A stretch of DNA of 64,000 bases from Thermotoga profunda AZM34c06 (GTDB lineage: Bacteria; Thermotogota; Thermotogae; Thermotogales; DSM-5069), in NCBI RefSeq assembly GCF_000828675.1, contig NZ_AP014510.1:1755413-1819412 (forward strand), in the 5' to 3' direction. The position numbers were made by a program, and so were the translations under genes. This document shows, piece by piece, positions 7,053-17,508 of this stretch (position 1 is the first letter of the stretch; each line of letters begins with the position of its first letter). The notes beneath the pieces are model-generated. The model saw nothing but the letters and a program-made list of their open reading frames with translations. It was not told the DNA's origin and did no database searches.

Positions 7053-9688
7053 AACTCTTTGAAATGGTGTTTGAATTTTTTTCGAAAGGTTACAAATCAA
7101 ATGTTATGAACGACATTGCACAGCTGATCAGTTCGATCGCAAAGGCTAAATATTGCGATATCTTGCTCTATGAAAGGCACAAGGACCAATTTCGGGTCGT
7201 TGGAACAAGTGGTGAAAAGGAAAAAATAGGTTCGAAGATCGGCTCAAAATCCCTGCAAAATCACCTATATGTTGTGAAATTAATCTACAATGATCAACTC
7301 TGGGGTGCGTTGATTTTAGAAGAACCCCACAATCTGAATTTGCAACAAACAATAGATGAGCTCAGTTTTTCTTTATGGTGGGTAAACAAATTCATAGAAC
7401 TTCAGAATATCGCAGAAAAGTATCACAAAATGAATGAACTGACAAATGTTTTTTATAACTCCTTAGACAAAGAGCAATTCAAAACTGAAATGGTCAAAGC
7501 AATTGCAAGGGTCTTGAATGCAGACATTGTGATATTTTTCGAAAAAAACAATGAGGAATACGTTTTCTCTTCGGCATTTGGAATTACAAAAGATCAATTA
7601 CTCTTTGAAAGAATCAAACATACTCATCCTTTCTTCAACCGAGTTGAGAAGACAGAGAACGGAATACTCGATATAAAAAATCAAATAGATTTCATTGGCA
7701 TTTCGATCAAATCTTACATGGCAACTCCTCTAAAATTACAAGAACGCACAATCGGTGTAGTTCTCGTGGCAAATAAGATTTCGCCAGAAGGGTACAGAAC
7801 CCTACATAGTTTTGATGAATTTGATCTATCGATCTTATATGAAATTTCAAGACGCATTTCACTTGGATACACCAGGCTTGAATATCAAGAAGGATTGAAA
7901 AGAGAAATAGAAAAATTGAGAAATTATACAAAGAACTATCAAGAATTGATACAGCAACAACAACTGTATCTGAAAAAAATGGATCTTGTTCACAGCATAA
8001 GCAATGCTATGAGAGCAAGTTATGATCCAAATAATGTGTACAAAACACTCTTACTTGGACTGACATCGGGTAGAGGACTTGGCTTTAACAGAGCTCTATT
8101 GTTGATACGAGATAAGAAAACCGAGTCACTTGTGGGCAAAATGTGGTTAGGACCGCAGAGCAGTGATAACATCACCGAGATTTGGAGAGAAGCAGAGAGA
8201 AGGGCTATGAGTTACGGTGATTTTTCGCAGTTTTTGAGAGAAGAAGCCCTGATGCTCGACGTAAACAAAGGTCTGACAGGAAAGATCGAAGGTCGGATAT
8301 TCGCTTACAAAGATCATCCAGTTTTCGAAAGGGTTGTTCTCAGAAGGAGAGTAATTCACATCACTCCATCCTTGGCAAAGAGCATGGAGGATTCTATAAG
8401 AGACCTTTTGAATCTACTTGAAGTTGAAGAATTCGTCGTGATACCGCTGGTTGGAAGATGGGATACGATCGGTGTACTCATCTTGGATAACAAATTCACA
8501 AAGACATCGATCACAGAAGCAGACATCGAGGTCTTGAGAATTATAGCCGATAGTGCTGGACTTGCCATAGAAAATGCCATGAACTATGAAGAATTAAGGA
8601 AGAAAACCGAGAGTCTCGAGCAACAAAAGAATATGGTAGATTACCTACGCAAGTTCAGTGATAGTATTCTCCAAAATCTCACTACAGCCGTTATCGTGAT
8701 TGATAGATCGGGGAAGGTAATAGAATGTAACAGAAGAGTCGAACAATTACTTGGGTTACCAAAAGAAAGAGTTCTTGGAAGTTCATACTTTGATTTTGGA
8801 GAGACATTTGAAAACATCTTTGAAGTTGCAATGAAAGTTTTCGAAAAAGGAGAGACAATAACTTTATCCAGGTATAGAATAGAGACACCTCAGGGTGAGA
8901 GGTTCTTTGATACAAAGTACTCACCTTTATGGGATCTAACTGGTTCTACTATGAATGGAGTTATAGTGACGCTTGAGGATGTCACGCAACAGTATAAACT
9001 CGAACAAGAAAGAAAGGACAAAGAGAAATTGGCGGTACTTGGTGAAATGTCGGCCCGAGTAGCTCATGAATTGCGCAATCCAATCACAGTTATAGGTGGC
9101 TTTTTGAATAGACTGAAAAAAAATATTTCCGATCCAGAGGCTCGGGAGAAATATTTAACCATACTCTCAAACGAAGTCGAGAACCTACAGAATATAGTTT
9201 CGGAGATTCTCGAATTCAGCAAGAACATAAGAAAACTCGACTTGACCGATTTCCAGTTAAACGATTTGGTTGAAGAAGTTGTTTTTCTAATGCAGGACAA
9301 AGCCAACAAGGCAGGAATCAAAATAGAAATCATCCTGGCTCCCATTCCGCAAGTGGAAGCTGATAGAAACAGGATAAAGCGAGTTCTAATAAATCTTGTT
9401 CAAAATGCCATAGAAGCGACACCACAAAATGGTAAGATTGTTATCAAGACACAGTATGATAATGACAGGGTAATCGTATCAGTCTTTAATACCGGTGAAC
9501 CTATAAGTGAAGACGTGATGAGAGGCATTTTTATACCGTTTTATACAACAAAAACGTATGGCACTGGACTTGGACTCCCAATATGTAAGAAAATAATAGA
9601 AGATGAGCACGGAGGAAGAATATGGGCTGAACCAAAATCAGATGGAACTCAATTCAGTTTCGAATTATCAGTTAAAAGGAGGAATTGA
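7049..9688 (+). CDS. soluble multi-GAF/PAS sensor histidine kinase
   Basis: 879 residues from TTG 7049, with AGGAGG 9 nt before and overlapping the previous stop. Domain order by eye: a first GAF-like domain (about 15-115), second GAF (about 135-275), coiled coil (275-320), third GAF (about 325-520), coil, PAS (about 545-655), HisKA with phospho-acceptor His673 in ARVAHELRNP, and HATPase (about 750-879) with N-box NLVQNAIEATP and G-box GTGLGLPICKK. No membrane segment is present, so it senses a cytoplasmic signal (small ligand, redox or oxygen). The response regulator gene follows with overlapping ends, so the two form a two-component pair. Confidence 0.9.
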   Translation: MKLFEMVFEFFSKGYKSNVMNDIAQLISSIAKAKYCDILLYERHKDQFRVVGTSGEKEKIGSKIGSKSLQNHLYVVKLIYNDQLWGALILEEPHNLNLQQTIDELSFSLWWVNKFIELQNIAEKYHKMNELTNVFYNSLDKEQFKTEMVKAIARVLNADIVIFFEKNNEEYVFSSAFGITKDQLLFERIKHTHPFFNRVEKTENGILDIKNQIDFIGISIKSYMATPLKLQERTIGVVLVANKISPEGYRTLHSFDEFDLSILYEISRRISLGYTRLEYQEGLKREIEKLRNYTKNYQELIQQQQLYLKKMDLVHSISNAMRASYDPNNVYKTLLLGLTSGRGLGFNRALLLIRDKKTESLVGKMWLGPQSSDNITEIWREAERRAMSYGDFSQFLREEALMLDVNKGLTGKIEGRIFAYKDHPVFERVVLRRRVIHITPSLAKSMEDSIRDLLNLLEVEEFVVIPLVGRWDTIGVLILDNKFTKTSITEADIEVLRIIADSAGLAIENAMNYEELRKKTESLEQQKNMVDYLRKFSDSILQNLTTAVIVIDRSGKVIECNRRVEQLLGLPKERVLGSSYFDFGETFENIFEVAMKVFEKGETITLSRYRIETPQGERFFDTKYSPLWDLTGSTMNGVIVTLEDVTQQYKLEQERKDKEKLAVLGEMSARVAHELRNPITVIGGFLNRLKKNISDPEAREKYLTILSNEVENLQNIVSEILEFSKNIRKLDLTDFQLNDLVEEVVFLMQDKANKAGIKIEIILAPIPQVEADRNRIKRVLINLVQNAIEATPQNGKIVIKTQYDNDRVIVSVFNTGEPISEDVMRGIFIPFYTTKTYGTGLGLPICKKIIEDEHGGRIWAEPKSDGTQFSFELSVKRRN

Positions 9689-9690
9689 AG

Positions 9691-10050
9691 ATGAAGAAAA
9701 TCAAAATTCTTGTCGTAGATGATGAACACAACATAAGACTACTCATAAGCGAAGAACTGAAAGACTTGGGATACGAAGTCGAAACCGCATCAAATGCAGA
9801 TGAAGCCCTTGAAAAATTTGAGCGAATGAGCTTTGACTTGGTAACAATCGATATCGAAATGCCTGGTAAGAACGGAATTGAGCTCGCAGGTATTTTGAGA
9901 CAAAAATATCCCGGTCTGAGGATAGTTCTTCTAACTGCGTATTCTCACTATAAATATGATCTTGCTTCATGGGCTGCCGATGCCTATATAGTGAAATCTG
10001 CTGATTTGACAGAACTAAAAGATACAATAAAAAAACTGTTGCAGATGTGA
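9691..10050 (+). CDS. single-domain response regulator (CheY-like receiver)
   Basis: 119 residues from ATG 9691; the upstream in-frame TTG at 9685 is only 2 nt from AGGAGG, whereas ATG is 8 nt away. Receiver landmarks: acidic pair D10-D11, phospho-accepting D54 in TIDIEMPG, Thr in LLTAYS, Lys in IVKSADL. There is no DNA-binding or enzymatic output domain, so it probably signals by protein contact (phosphorelay or effector binding). It is the partner of the upstream kinase. Confidence 0.88.
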   Translation: MKKIKILVVDDEHNIRLLISEELKDLGYEVETASNADEALEKFERMSFDLVTIDIEMPGKNGIELAGILRQKYPGLRIVLLTAYSHYKYDLASWAADAYIVKSADLTELKDTIKKLLQM

Positions 10051-10062
10051 GGAGGTGCTATT

Positions 10063-12798
10063 TTGGAATACAGAAAGACTCTGAATCTTCCAAACACCGA
10101 TTTTGCGATGCGTGCAAATCTGGTTGAAAAAGAACCACGTATTCTTGAAAAGTGGAAAGAGATCGACATCTACAAATATGTACAGGAACAAAGAATCAAT
10201 CGTCCAACCTTTATCCTTCATGATGGTCCACCTTATGCCAATGGTGATATACACATAGGTACCGCGATGAATAAAATTTTGAAAGACACCGTTGTGAGGT
10301 ACAAAGTTTTGCGTGGTTATAGATCTCCGTATGTTCCCGGTTGGGATACACATGGTTTACCAATAGAACACAAAGTCACTACAATGCTTGGAACGAAGGT
10401 AAAATCGATGAGCCAGATGGAGATAAGAAAAGTCTGTGAAGATTTTGCAAAACAACAAATAGAAGTACAAAAAAAACAATTTCAAAGGCTTGGAGTAGTG
10501 GGAGACTGGGAAAACTTCTATGCCACCCTTAAACCGGAATACGAATACAAAATTTATGAGGTCTTTGAAAAACTCGTAGAAGATGGATATGTTTACAGAG
10601 CAAAGAAACCCGTTTTATGGTGTCACAACTGCCGCACGGCGCTCGCACAAGCAGAAATAGAATACCACGATCATGTATCTCCCTCTATATATGTCAAATT
10701 CAAGATGAAAGATGCCGATGAACACATAATAATATGGACGACCACCCCGTGGACTTTACCAGGTAATACCGGTATAGCCGTACATCCAGATCATCAATAT
10801 GTCAAAGTCAGAGTAAAAGGTGAAACATGGATTTTGGCGGAAAAATTGCTTGCCAGTACCATGAATGAACTTAAAATCGATCAATACGAAATTCTGGAAA
10901 CTTTCAACGGTAAGCTGCTTGAGGGAAAGATAGCACTTCACCCTCTGTTTGAAAGAGAATCTCGTATTATAGTTGCCGATTTTGTCGATATGGAAACGGG
11001 ATCGGGTTGTGTTCACATCGCACCAGGTCACGGTGAAGAGGATTACGAATATGGTCATCTTGTTCATGGTCTTGAGGTCATCTCCCCTGTGAACGAAGAA
11101 GGGGTTTTCACCGGACAGGCTGGAAAATATGCAGGAATGCATATAGATAAAGCTAATAGGTTGATCATGGATGATCTAAAGGCAATGGGAGCCCTCTTGA
11201 AGGAAGGTAAGATATCGCATTCTTATCCACACTGTTGGAGATGTAAAAAACCAGTCATCTTCAGAGCCACAGAGCAGTGGTTTGTCTCTGTTGAGAAAAA
11301 GGATTTAAGAAATAGAGTCCTTAAACACATAGACAACGTTACATGGATTCCTTCTTGGGGAAAGAACAGAATCAGTGCGATGATCCAAGAAAGACCCGAT
11401 TGGTGCATCTCAAGGCAGCGCGTCTGGGGTACACCAATACCGGCTTTCAAGTGCAATGACTGTCAGGAGGCAATACTCGATCCCATAGTTATTCACCATT
11501 TTGCCCAAATAGTCAAAGAAAAGGGTACCAATGCTTGGTTTGAGATGTCTGAAAAAGAATTACTACCAAATGACTATGCCTGTAAAAAATGTGGTTCTAA
11601 GAACCTCAGTAAAATGTATGACACACTTGATGTCTGGATCGATTCTGGTGCCTCCTTTGAAGCAGTTTTGACAACAAGACCTGATCTTACCTTCCCAGCA
11701 GATATGTATTTGGAAGGGAGTGACCAACATAGAGGGTGGTTCAATTCATCAATAGTACTTTCGGTCGTAAAGCACGACATGGCACCTTACAAAACGGTTC
11801 TGACTCACGGATTTATAAAAGATGAGGAAGGCAAGAAAATGAGCAAATCTCTTGGAAATGTCGTGGATCCACTTGAAGTTTGCTCAAAATACGGCGCAGA
11901 TGTGCTAAGACTTTGGCTTGCAAGTAGTGACTATTTCAACGACATAAGAATCTCGCAGAATATAATACTTCAACAAGTGGAGGTCTACAAAAAGATCAGA
12001 AATACATTTAGATATCTATTGGGAAATCTCAACGATTTTTCAGAAGATAACATAATACCGTTTGAAAAACTCCTACCCGTCGATAAATGGGCTTTAGGAA
12101 GACTGCAACAAATCATCAAATCGGTCACAGAAGCCTATGAAAGTTATGAGTTTTCCAAAGTGTACAATATTCTTGTAAAGTATTGTTCTGTTGAATTGAG
12201 TGCAGTTTACCTTGACATTGTGAAAGACAGATTGTATGTCGAAGGGAAGAATTCTATCCAACGTAGATCTGCTCAGACTGTCCTGTATCACATACTCAAA
12301 TCATTACTTGTGATGTTGTCTCCTATACTCGCCTTCACATGTGAAGAGGCCTATGAACATTTCAAATCTCAGAGAGTGAAATACCAATCTGTTCAGGTGG
12401 AACACTGGCCTGAATATCACGAAGAATGGATAGATAAACAAATAATGGCCGATTTTGACAGTCTAATGCAAATTAGAGATCTTGCTCTGAAATCTCTTGA
12501 AGAGATCAGACAAGGAGGTTTGATTGGTCACTCTCTTGATGCAAAACTGATAATAAGATCGAATTCACAACAGACCTTGAATTTACTGAATAAATACAGT
12601 GAACACCTTGAGGAGTTTTTCATCGTCTCACAAATCGAAATCCATGATTCTGATAAAGAATTAGAAATCGAGGTTCAAAAGGCTGATGGTGAGAAATGTG
12701 ATAGATGTTGGAAATATCATCCTCTGACTGGAAGTGATCAACAATTCCCAAATACTTGTCCAAGATGTGCGAGAGTTTTGAGAGAACAGGAAGGTTGA
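10063..12798 (+). CDS. ileS: isoleucyl-tRNA synthetase
   Basis: 911 residues from TTG 10063 with GGAGGT 8 nt upstream. Class I synthetase that charges tRNA-Ile and edits valine. Signatures: HIGH box as [14 protein letters not shown] near residues 50-63, editing domain ([16 protein letters not shown]), KMSKS loop in [14 protein letters not shown] near residue 590, and a C-terminal zinc-binding module CDRCWKY...CPRCARVL. Length is usual for the bacterial type. It sits in a plus-strand run kinase-regulator-ileS-pilT-prfA with short gaps. Confidence 0.97.
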   Translation: MEYRKTLNLPNTDFAMRANLVEKEPRILEKWKEIDIYKYVQEQRINRPTFILHDGPPYANGDIHIGTAMNKILKDTVVRYKVLRGYRSPYVPGWDTHGLPIEHKVTTMLGTKVKSMSQMEIRKVCEDFAKQQIEVQKKQFQRLGVVGDWENFYATLKPEYEYKIYEVFEKLVEDGYVYRAKKPVLWCHNCRTALAQAEIEYHDHVSPSIYVKFKMKDADEHIIIWTTTPWTLPGNTGIAVHPDHQYVKVRVKGETWILAEKLLASTMNELKIDQYEILETFNGKLLEGKIALHPLFERESRIIVADFVDMETGSGCVHIAPGHGEEDYEYGHLVHGLEVISPVNEEGVFTGQAGKYAGMHIDKANRLIMDDLKAMGALLKEGKISHSYPHCWRCKKPVIFRATEQWFVSVEKKDLRNRVLKHIDNVTWIPSWGKNRISAMIQERPDWCISRQRVWGTPIPAFKCNDCQEAILDPIVIHHFAQIVKEKGTNAWFEMSEKELLPNDYACKKCGSKNLSKMYDTLDVWIDSGASFEAVLTTRPDLTFPADMYLEGSDQHRGWFNSSIVLSVVKHDMAPYKTVLTHGFIKDEEGKKMSKSLGNVVDPLEVCSKYGADVLRLWLASSDYFNDIRISQNIILQQVEVYKKIRNTFRYLLGNLNDFSEDNIIPFEKLLPVDKWALGRLQQIIKSVTEAYESYEFSKVYNILVKYCSVELSAVYLDIVKDRLYVEGKNSIQRRSAQTVLYHILKSLLVMLSPILAFTCEEAYEHFKSQRVKYQSVQVEHWPEYHEEWIDKQIMADFDSLMQIRDLALKSLEEIRQGGLIGHSLDAKLIIRSNSQQTLNLLNKYSEHLEEFFIVSQIEIHDSDKELEIEVQKADGEKCDRCWKYHPLTGSDQQFPNTCPRCARVLREQEG

Positions 12799-12802
12799 TA
12801 AA

Positions 12803-13861
12803 ATGATAGAGTTATCGGGACTTGTGTCAGATGCTTTCAATAAAAAAGCATCTGACATTCATCTTTGTGTTGATACACCACCCATTTACAGAATAAATGG
12901 TTTGTTGGTCGTTCAAAAAGATCTCGGACTTGTTACCGAAAATGATCTAATGGGAGCCATAGAGATTTTGTTCAATCATATAGGCTTAACAGTAGACTCA
13001 AACAAAAAAGAGGTAGATTTTGCCTTCAGTGTTGGAGATCAGGTGAGAGTCCGTGGTAACTTGTATTATGAGAGAAGAAAACCAGCTCTTGCACTGAGGC
13101 TAATAACTCGAAAAATCAGAACTTTTGATGAACTTGGTCTTCCACAGATACTCAAAGATTTCACAGAAAGAGATTCAGGTCTGATACTCGTCGCGGGTCC
13201 AACTGGAAGCGGAAAATCAACAACCCTTGCTGCGATGATAGACTACATAAACGAGAATCACCCTTATCACATTATCACAATCGAAGATCCAATAGAATAC
13301 ATTTTCACGAACAAAAAATCTATAATACACCAAAGAGAACTTGGACAGGACACCAAGAGTTTTTACGATGGTCTCAAGTATGCTTTGAGACAAGACCCAG
13401 ATGTGATATTAGTGGGCGAAATGAGGGATCTTGAAACCATGGCATTGGCACTCACTGCCGCTGAAACAGGGCACCTGGTTTTCAGTACCATACATACAAA
13501 CAGCGCTGCAAGTGCACCAGAAAGGGTTATAGACGTTTTTCCAGCCCATCAGCAAAAACAAATCGCATTGCAACTTGCGAATACACTTGTCGCGATAATT
13601 TACCAGAGATTGTTACCGCGTTGTGATCAAAAAGGTATGGTACCGATTCTTGAAATATTAATTGGTACAGCTGCTATCAAGAACTTAATACGAGAAAACA
13701 AGTTGCATCAGGTGGAATCAATCATGCAAACAAGCGCAAAGCAAGGTATGGTGCTCTTCGACGATGCTTTGTTCAAAGCCTATGCCAACGGCTATATAGA
13801 CAAGTCACAGGTTTACGAATATGCAAGAAATCCTGAAGAAATGAGGCGAAAAGTAGGATGA
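12803..13861 (+). CDS. pilT: PilT-type pilus retraction ATPase
   Basis: 352 residues. N-terminal PAS-like part ([19 protein letters not shown]), Walker [10 protein letters not shown] at about 132-140, Asp box [10 protein letters not shown], Walker [11 protein letters not shown], His box [19 protein letters not shown]. It would power type IV pilus retraction at the inner membrane. No other pilus gene lies nearby; in Thermotogae the ATPase may also serve a pilus encoded elsewhere. It starts 4 nt after ileS and its end overlaps prfA by 4 nt (ATGA). Confidence 0.92.
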   Translation: MIELSGLVSDAFNKKASDIHLCVDTPPIYRINGLLVVQKDLGLVTENDLMGAIEILFNHIGLTVDSNKKEVDFAFSVGDQVRVRGNLYYERRKPALALRLITRKIRTFDELGLPQILKDFTERDSGLILVAGPTGSGKSTTLAAMIDYINENHPYHIITIEDPIEYIFTNKKSIIHQRELGQDTKSFYDGLKYALRQDPDVILVGEMRDLETMALALTAAETGHLVFSTIHTNSAASAPERVIDVFPAHQQKQIALQLANTLVAIIYQRLLPRCDQKGMVPILEILIGTAAIKNLIRENKLHQVESIMQTSAKQGMVLFDDALFKAYANGYIDKSQVYEYARNPEEMRRKVG

Positions 13862-14922
13862 AGGACGTTATAGAATCTGTGGTTCAAAAAATCAGTGAGC
13901 GAGTCAGTGAGTTAGAAATCAATTTGACAGATTCTAATCTTGACCCCGAAAAGATTAAATCATTGTCCGTTGAGTATTCTAATTTGAAAGAAATTCTCGA
14001 GACATATGAACAGTTAAAAATTATAGAAGAAGAAATCGATTTTTGGCAACAAATTTTACAAGAAGATCCTTCTGCGGAAATCGAAATTGAAAAGTCAAAA
14101 AAAGAATACGAGCGAAAAATGACTCAATTGATATCGCAACTCCTTCCAGTTAAGGAGTACAATAATGTCATTATCGAAATCAGAGCAGGTACAGGTGGCG
14201 AAGAAGCAGCCCTATTTGCAGCAGATCTCTATCGTATGTACACAAGGTATGCAGAACGAAAAAACTGGCAGGTGGAACTCTATGACTTTCACGACACAGG
14301 TCTCGGCGGTTTCAAAGAAATCGTTTTTCTCATAAAAGGTAAATCGGCATACAAATTCTTACGACTCGAAAGCGGCGTTCACAGAGTTCAAAGAATCCCC
14401 GTGACTGAATCTTCAGGAAGAATACACACATCAACGGCTACAGTTGCAGTGTTACCAGAAGTTTCTGATGTAGAAATATACATAGATCCAAAAGACATAA
14501 AAATCGACACCTTCAAAGCATCTGGACACGGCGGACAATACGTGAATAAAACTGAATCTGCTGTGAGAATAACACATCTACCCACAGGAACGATTGTATC
14601 TTGTCAGAGTGAGAGATCACAACATCAAAACCGTGAGAGAGCTCTTTCAATACTACGCGCCAAATTATATGAAATGGAACAAGAGAGAATCTCAGCAGAA
14701 CTTTCACAACAGAGAAAAAGTCAGATAGGTACAGCGGAAAGAAGCGAGAAAATTAGAACGTACAACTTTCCTCAAAACCGCGTGACGGATCACAGAATTA
14801 ACTACACCACTTATAGACTCAAAGATGTTCTGGATGGCGATCTGGATGAATTAATAACCAAGCTCCTCGAAGATGAACTTGTCAAATTACTCAAAGAAAA
14901 GAATGCCATCTCCACTCATTGA
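13858..14922 (+). CDS. prfA: peptide chain release factor 1
   Basis: 354 residues. RF1 rather than RF2: the codon-recognition tripeptide is PVT ([11 protein letters not shown]), matching the PxT of RF1, not the SPF of RF2. The peptidyl hydrolysis motif GGQ is at residues 225-227 in SGHGGQYVN (His replaces the more common Ala before it). The N-terminal coiled part and the C-terminal [12 protein letters not shown] block are present. It ends translation at UAA/UAG. Its last 7 bases overlap the convergent flgJ-like gene. Confidence 0.95.
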   Translation: MKDVIESVVQKISERVSELEINLTDSNLDPEKIKSLSVEYSNLKEILETYEQLKIIEEEIDFWQQILQEDPSAEIEIEKSKKEYERKMTQLISQLLPVKEYNNVIIEIRAGTGGEEAALFAADLYRMYTRYAERKNWQVELYDFHDTGLGGFKEIVFLIKGKSAYKFLRLESGVHRVQRIPVTESSGRIHTSTATVAVLPEVSDVEIYIDPKDIKIDTFKASGHGGQYVNKTESAVRITHLPTGTIVSCQSERSQHQNRERALSILRAKLYEMEQERISAELSQQRKSQIGTAERSEKIRTYNFPQNRVTDHRINYTTYRLKDVLDGDLDELITKLLEDELVKLLKEKNAISTH

Positions 14923-15176
14923 TATGTCTTTGTAGCGAGCTTTTTGTATATCATATCAACAAGAGGTTTCAAGTCATCTTTTGCCGCTTGCTTTGAATAT
15001 TCATACAATAGCATGTTGGTAAACCATTTCTCACCAGAACTCTTTGGTATGAGATCAGATTGAGGAATGGATTCATACATCTTTTTGAAAATATCATAAA
15101 AGAGAGAACCCACAAATTCAGAGCAAGCATTCCATAATTTATCTTGTTGTCCGACACTTGAAATAGATGAGATCAA
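14916..15176 (-). CDS. flgJ: flagellar rod-binding protein, FlgJ N-terminal domain only
   Basis: 86 residues with the rod-binding domain pattern ([25 protein letters not shown] ... [14 protein letters not shown]). The muramidase domain present in gamma-proteobacterial FlgJ is absent, as in many other phyla. It would help assemble the rod beneath the P-ring. The start is TTG at 15176, right after the flgI TGA. It is the last gene of the operon and its stop overlaps the end of prfA on the other strand. Confidence 0.8.
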   Translation of the reverse strand: MISSISSVGQQDKLWNACSEFVGSLFYDIFKKMYESIPQSDLIPKSSGEKWFTNMLLYEYSKQAAKDDLKPLVDMIYKKLATKTYQ

Positions 15177-16175
15177 TCACATCACCACCAGATCTGCAAG
15201 CAAAACACCAGCACTGTGCATTGTCTGCAAAATCGCTATGATATCTTGAGGAGTTGCACCGAGACTTTTTAGGGCTGTCACCAATTCTGAAACCGTTGCA
15301 TCTACTTGTTTGTCAGACAAAACTCTTCCATTCTTAACACTTATATTGAATACTCCGTATGAAAGAGTGAAGTCCAAAACCCTCACATTCCCTCCAAATA
15401 CAACTGTTCCCGTCTTCTCATTGACCACGATTTTCGCAGGTTGGTCAACAGAAACCTCTATTTCTTCCACCAAAGAAAGGAATGTAACCACATCGTCTTC
15501 AAAAGCTGAGGGAATCTGCGTCTTTATCGAAGATGCATCAACTGCTTTTGCTATTTTTCTATCAAAGGTTGTATTTATCGCTTGTGCAACCCTTGCTGCT
15601 GTTGTAAAATCAGGCGTTCTCAAAAGAATCGTGACATTGTTCGATTCAACGAATTCAGATGGAATTTCTTTTTCGACGATCGCACCATTTGGAATGTACC
15701 CGACTATTTTGTATTTGCTCTGCAAATTCGCCGAAACCTTCACTTCGTTGCCACCAACACTGATATTCCCCTGTGCAACTGCATATACATTGCCATCTGC
15801 ACCATATAATGGAGTCTGTATCAGCAAACCACCTTGTAGAGATTTCGCATCTCCTATTGATGCAACTGTCACATCGAGTCTCATACCCTCTTTGTAAAAT
15901 GGAGGGATATCAGCCAGAACCATCACCAGAGCACTATTTCTTGTCTTGAGATCTGCGGCATCTATACTTATGTTAAACACTTTTGCCATATTTGACAACA
16001 GAGTCGAATTGATCTTTCCAGAATCACCTGTGCCGTTCAAACCAACAACGACACCAAGTCCAAAGAGTTGATTGTCTCTTGCTCCTCTGAAAATTGCGAT
16101 ATCTTTTATGCGTGTAATGGAGAATATCTGTGTGATCAGAATAACCAAAAACAGAACAAACAACACTTTTTTCAT
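15177..16175 (-). CDS. flgI: flagellar P-ring protein FlgI
   Basis: 332 residues with a signal peptide (MKKVLFVLFLVILITQIFS). FlgI marks: RIKDIAIFRGARDNQLFGLGVVVGLNGTGDS, MVLADIPPF.. followed by GMRLDVTVASIGDAKSLQGG, and VVNEKTGTVVFGGNVRV. It forms the periplasmic P-ring bushing around the rod, consistent with a diderm envelope. GAGGTGACAAT precedes ATG. The operon order is flgF-flgG-flgA-flgH-flgI-flgJ. Confidence 0.95.
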   Translation of the reverse strand: MKKVLFVLFLVILITQIFSITRIKDIAIFRGARDNQLFGLGVVVGLNGTGDSGKINSTLLSNMAKVFNISIDAADLKTRNSALVMVLADIPPFYKEGMRLDVTVASIGDAKSLQGGLLIQTPLYGADGNVYAVAQGNISVGGNEVKVSANLQSKYKIVGYIPNGAIVEKEIPSEFVESNNVTILLRTPDFTTAARVAQAINTTFDRKIAKAVDASSIKTQIPSAFEDDVVTFLSLVEEIEVSVDQPAKIVVNEKTGTVVFGGNVRVLDFTLSYGVFNISVKNGRVLSDKQVDATVSELVTALKSLGATPQDIIAILQTMHSAGVLLADLVVM

Positions 16176-16184
16176 ATTGTCACC

Positions 16185-16778
16185 TCACAAGAACCACTTT
16201 GCGATCGCCGAGAGAATATAATCAAGCCAAGACTCTTGATCGGGATTTTGTCTGAAGACGAGTTGACCATTCACCCATATTTGACAATTCGCGATCTTCG
16301 ACGAATCAACTGTATTATCTGAAGCTATATCATCGGGTCTCACAGTTCCACGTATTATTATTTCACTGAGTTGCTCGCCTACTTTGAGCTTTTTATTGCC
16401 TTCAACGATCAAATTCCCGTTCTGTACATCAACTACCACAGCTGAAACGGTAAGGGTAACAGTAGAACTCAATTGTGCTGATCTTTGCTGTGTCGAGTTG
16501 TTATTTATGGGTATGAATTGTGATAGATCAAACTGCGTGATGTTTTTCACAGCACCCGTGAAGAGATTCAACAACGCATTTTCAAAAGCAGTGTTTTCGC
16601 TTGTGGCATTGATCTTTGGTGTTTCTTTTACGACAATGGTCACAATATCTCCTACTTTATTTGCCTTACGATCACCTACTATATTTTTGAATTGATTATT
16701 TGTCGAGCTATTCCATAACGATGCGCTATAGATGATCAACGCCTGAACCAAAATCAACACGATGAACAATCTCTTCAT
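16185..16778 (-). CDS. flgH: flagellar L-ring protein FlgH, no lipobox
   Basis: 197 residues from ATG 16778 (MKRLFIVLILVQALI...), 4 nt after the flgA stop; the longer frame from 16799 overlaps flgA and has no better ribosome site. L-ring features: VGDIVTIVVKETP, SSTVTLTVSAVVVDVQNGNLIVEGNK-type strand pair, GTVRPDDIASDNTVDSSKIAN. FlgH is normally an outer-membrane lipoprotein, but here the segment after the signal helix (YSASLWNSSTN) has no Cys, so lipid anchoring is absent. Confidence 0.93.
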   Translation of the reverse strand: MKRLFIVLILVQALIIYSASLWNSSTNNQFKNIVGDRKANKVGDIVTIVVKETPKINATSENTAFENALLNLFTGAVKNITQFDLSQFIPINNNSTQQRSAQLSSTVTLTVSAVVVDVQNGNLIVEGNKKLKVGEQLSEIIIRGTVRPDDIASDNTVDSSKIANCQIWVNGQLVFRQNPDQESWLDYILSAIAKWFL

Positions 16779-16782
16779 TATT

Positions 16783-17448
16783 TCAACTCCCCATGACACA
16801 TATCGAATAATCTTCTTTGAGTACCCCGTGTATTAGAAAACCCGTCGAGAGATTCCTTGCCTTGATGATTTCTCCAAAATTCCCATCCTGCACAACCCTT
16901 ACAAAGGTTGTAACTACTACCGAACCGATTTGAATCGTCGCTGGTAAAACTTGTCCTGCCTTAACATCGGGTGGCTTACTCAAATACATAAGATCTATTG
17001 GCTCACCCTCTTTGAACATTTTTCTACTCATCTTGCCTACCACATCATCGATTTTGTCCGTGAATTGTCCGTTTTTCCCAAAAACATTCATTTGAACGAT
17101 TAAGAGATCTTCTTTTCTTATTATTTCCCCGCTCTTGATAGTTCTACATACTACTAAAACATTCCTTAAGATAGAAATATCTGCAGTAGCTTGTACATAT
17201 CCAGAGAAGGTATTATTCTGAAGAAATTTGGTCAAGACATTCACTTTTCCACTGGAAATATTGAAGGAGAGTATCTCAAAATCATCTGCTTGAGGAATTT
17301 GTTGTTTAAATTGAAGGTTAGTGATCGTTGCCTCATCACCAAATTTCAGCAACAAATACTCTATAACAGAGTCCTGAACTCGTTCTAATAAATTACTACC
17401 CCATAAAAAGACTTGGAGGAACAATAGTATCGATATTAATTTTTTCAC
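16783..17448 (-). CDS. flgA: FlgA, P-ring assembly chaperone
   Basis: 221 residues from GTG 17448 (signal peptide KKLISILLFLQVFLW). The ATG at 17457 abuts the AAGGG site with no spacing, so I prefer GTG; both are possible. The C-terminal half has the SAF-domain pattern of FlgA (ADISILRNVLVVCRTIKSGEIIRKEDL, VVGKMSRKMFKEGEPI, VKAGQVLPATIQIGSVVVT, NLSTGFLIHGVL). It chaperones FlgI in the periplasm. Confidence 0.88.
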   Translation of the reverse strand: MKKLISILLFLQVFLWGSNLLERVQDSVIEYLLLKFGDEATITNLQFKQQIPQADDFEILSFNISSGKVNVLTKFLQNNTFSGYVQATADISILRNVLVVCRTIKSGEIIRKEDLLIVQMNVFGKNGQFTDKIDDVVGKMSRKMFKEGEPIDLMYLSKPPDVKAGQVLPATIQIGSVVVTTFVRVVQDGNFGEIIKARNLSTGFLIHGVLKEDYSICVMGS

Positions 17449-17477
17449 CTTTTCCATCCCTTCTCAATCAGAGAAAG

Positions 17478-17493
17478 GCGGATGCGCATCCGC
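17478..17493. repeat. perfect 16-bp palindrome between flgG and flgA
   Basis: GCGGATGCGCATCCGC, a self-complementary GC-rich dyad in an AT-rich gap, flanked by TCTCA/TGAGA that could lengthen the stem. On the minus strand no T-run follows. It is most likely an intercistronic hairpin or a binding site that tunes flgA-H-I-J output relative to flgF-G. Confidence 0.5.
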
Positions 17494-17508
17494 AATGAGA
17501 AAAGAAAA

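Noticed and set aside
13858-14922. Release factor 2 rather than 1
   Set aside because: The recognition tripeptide is PVT and there is no SPF motif or programmed frameshift site, so RF1 is the correct call.
15310-15897. 195-residue plus-strand frame
   Set aside because: Exact antisense of flgI, which has clear family motifs; no start signal.
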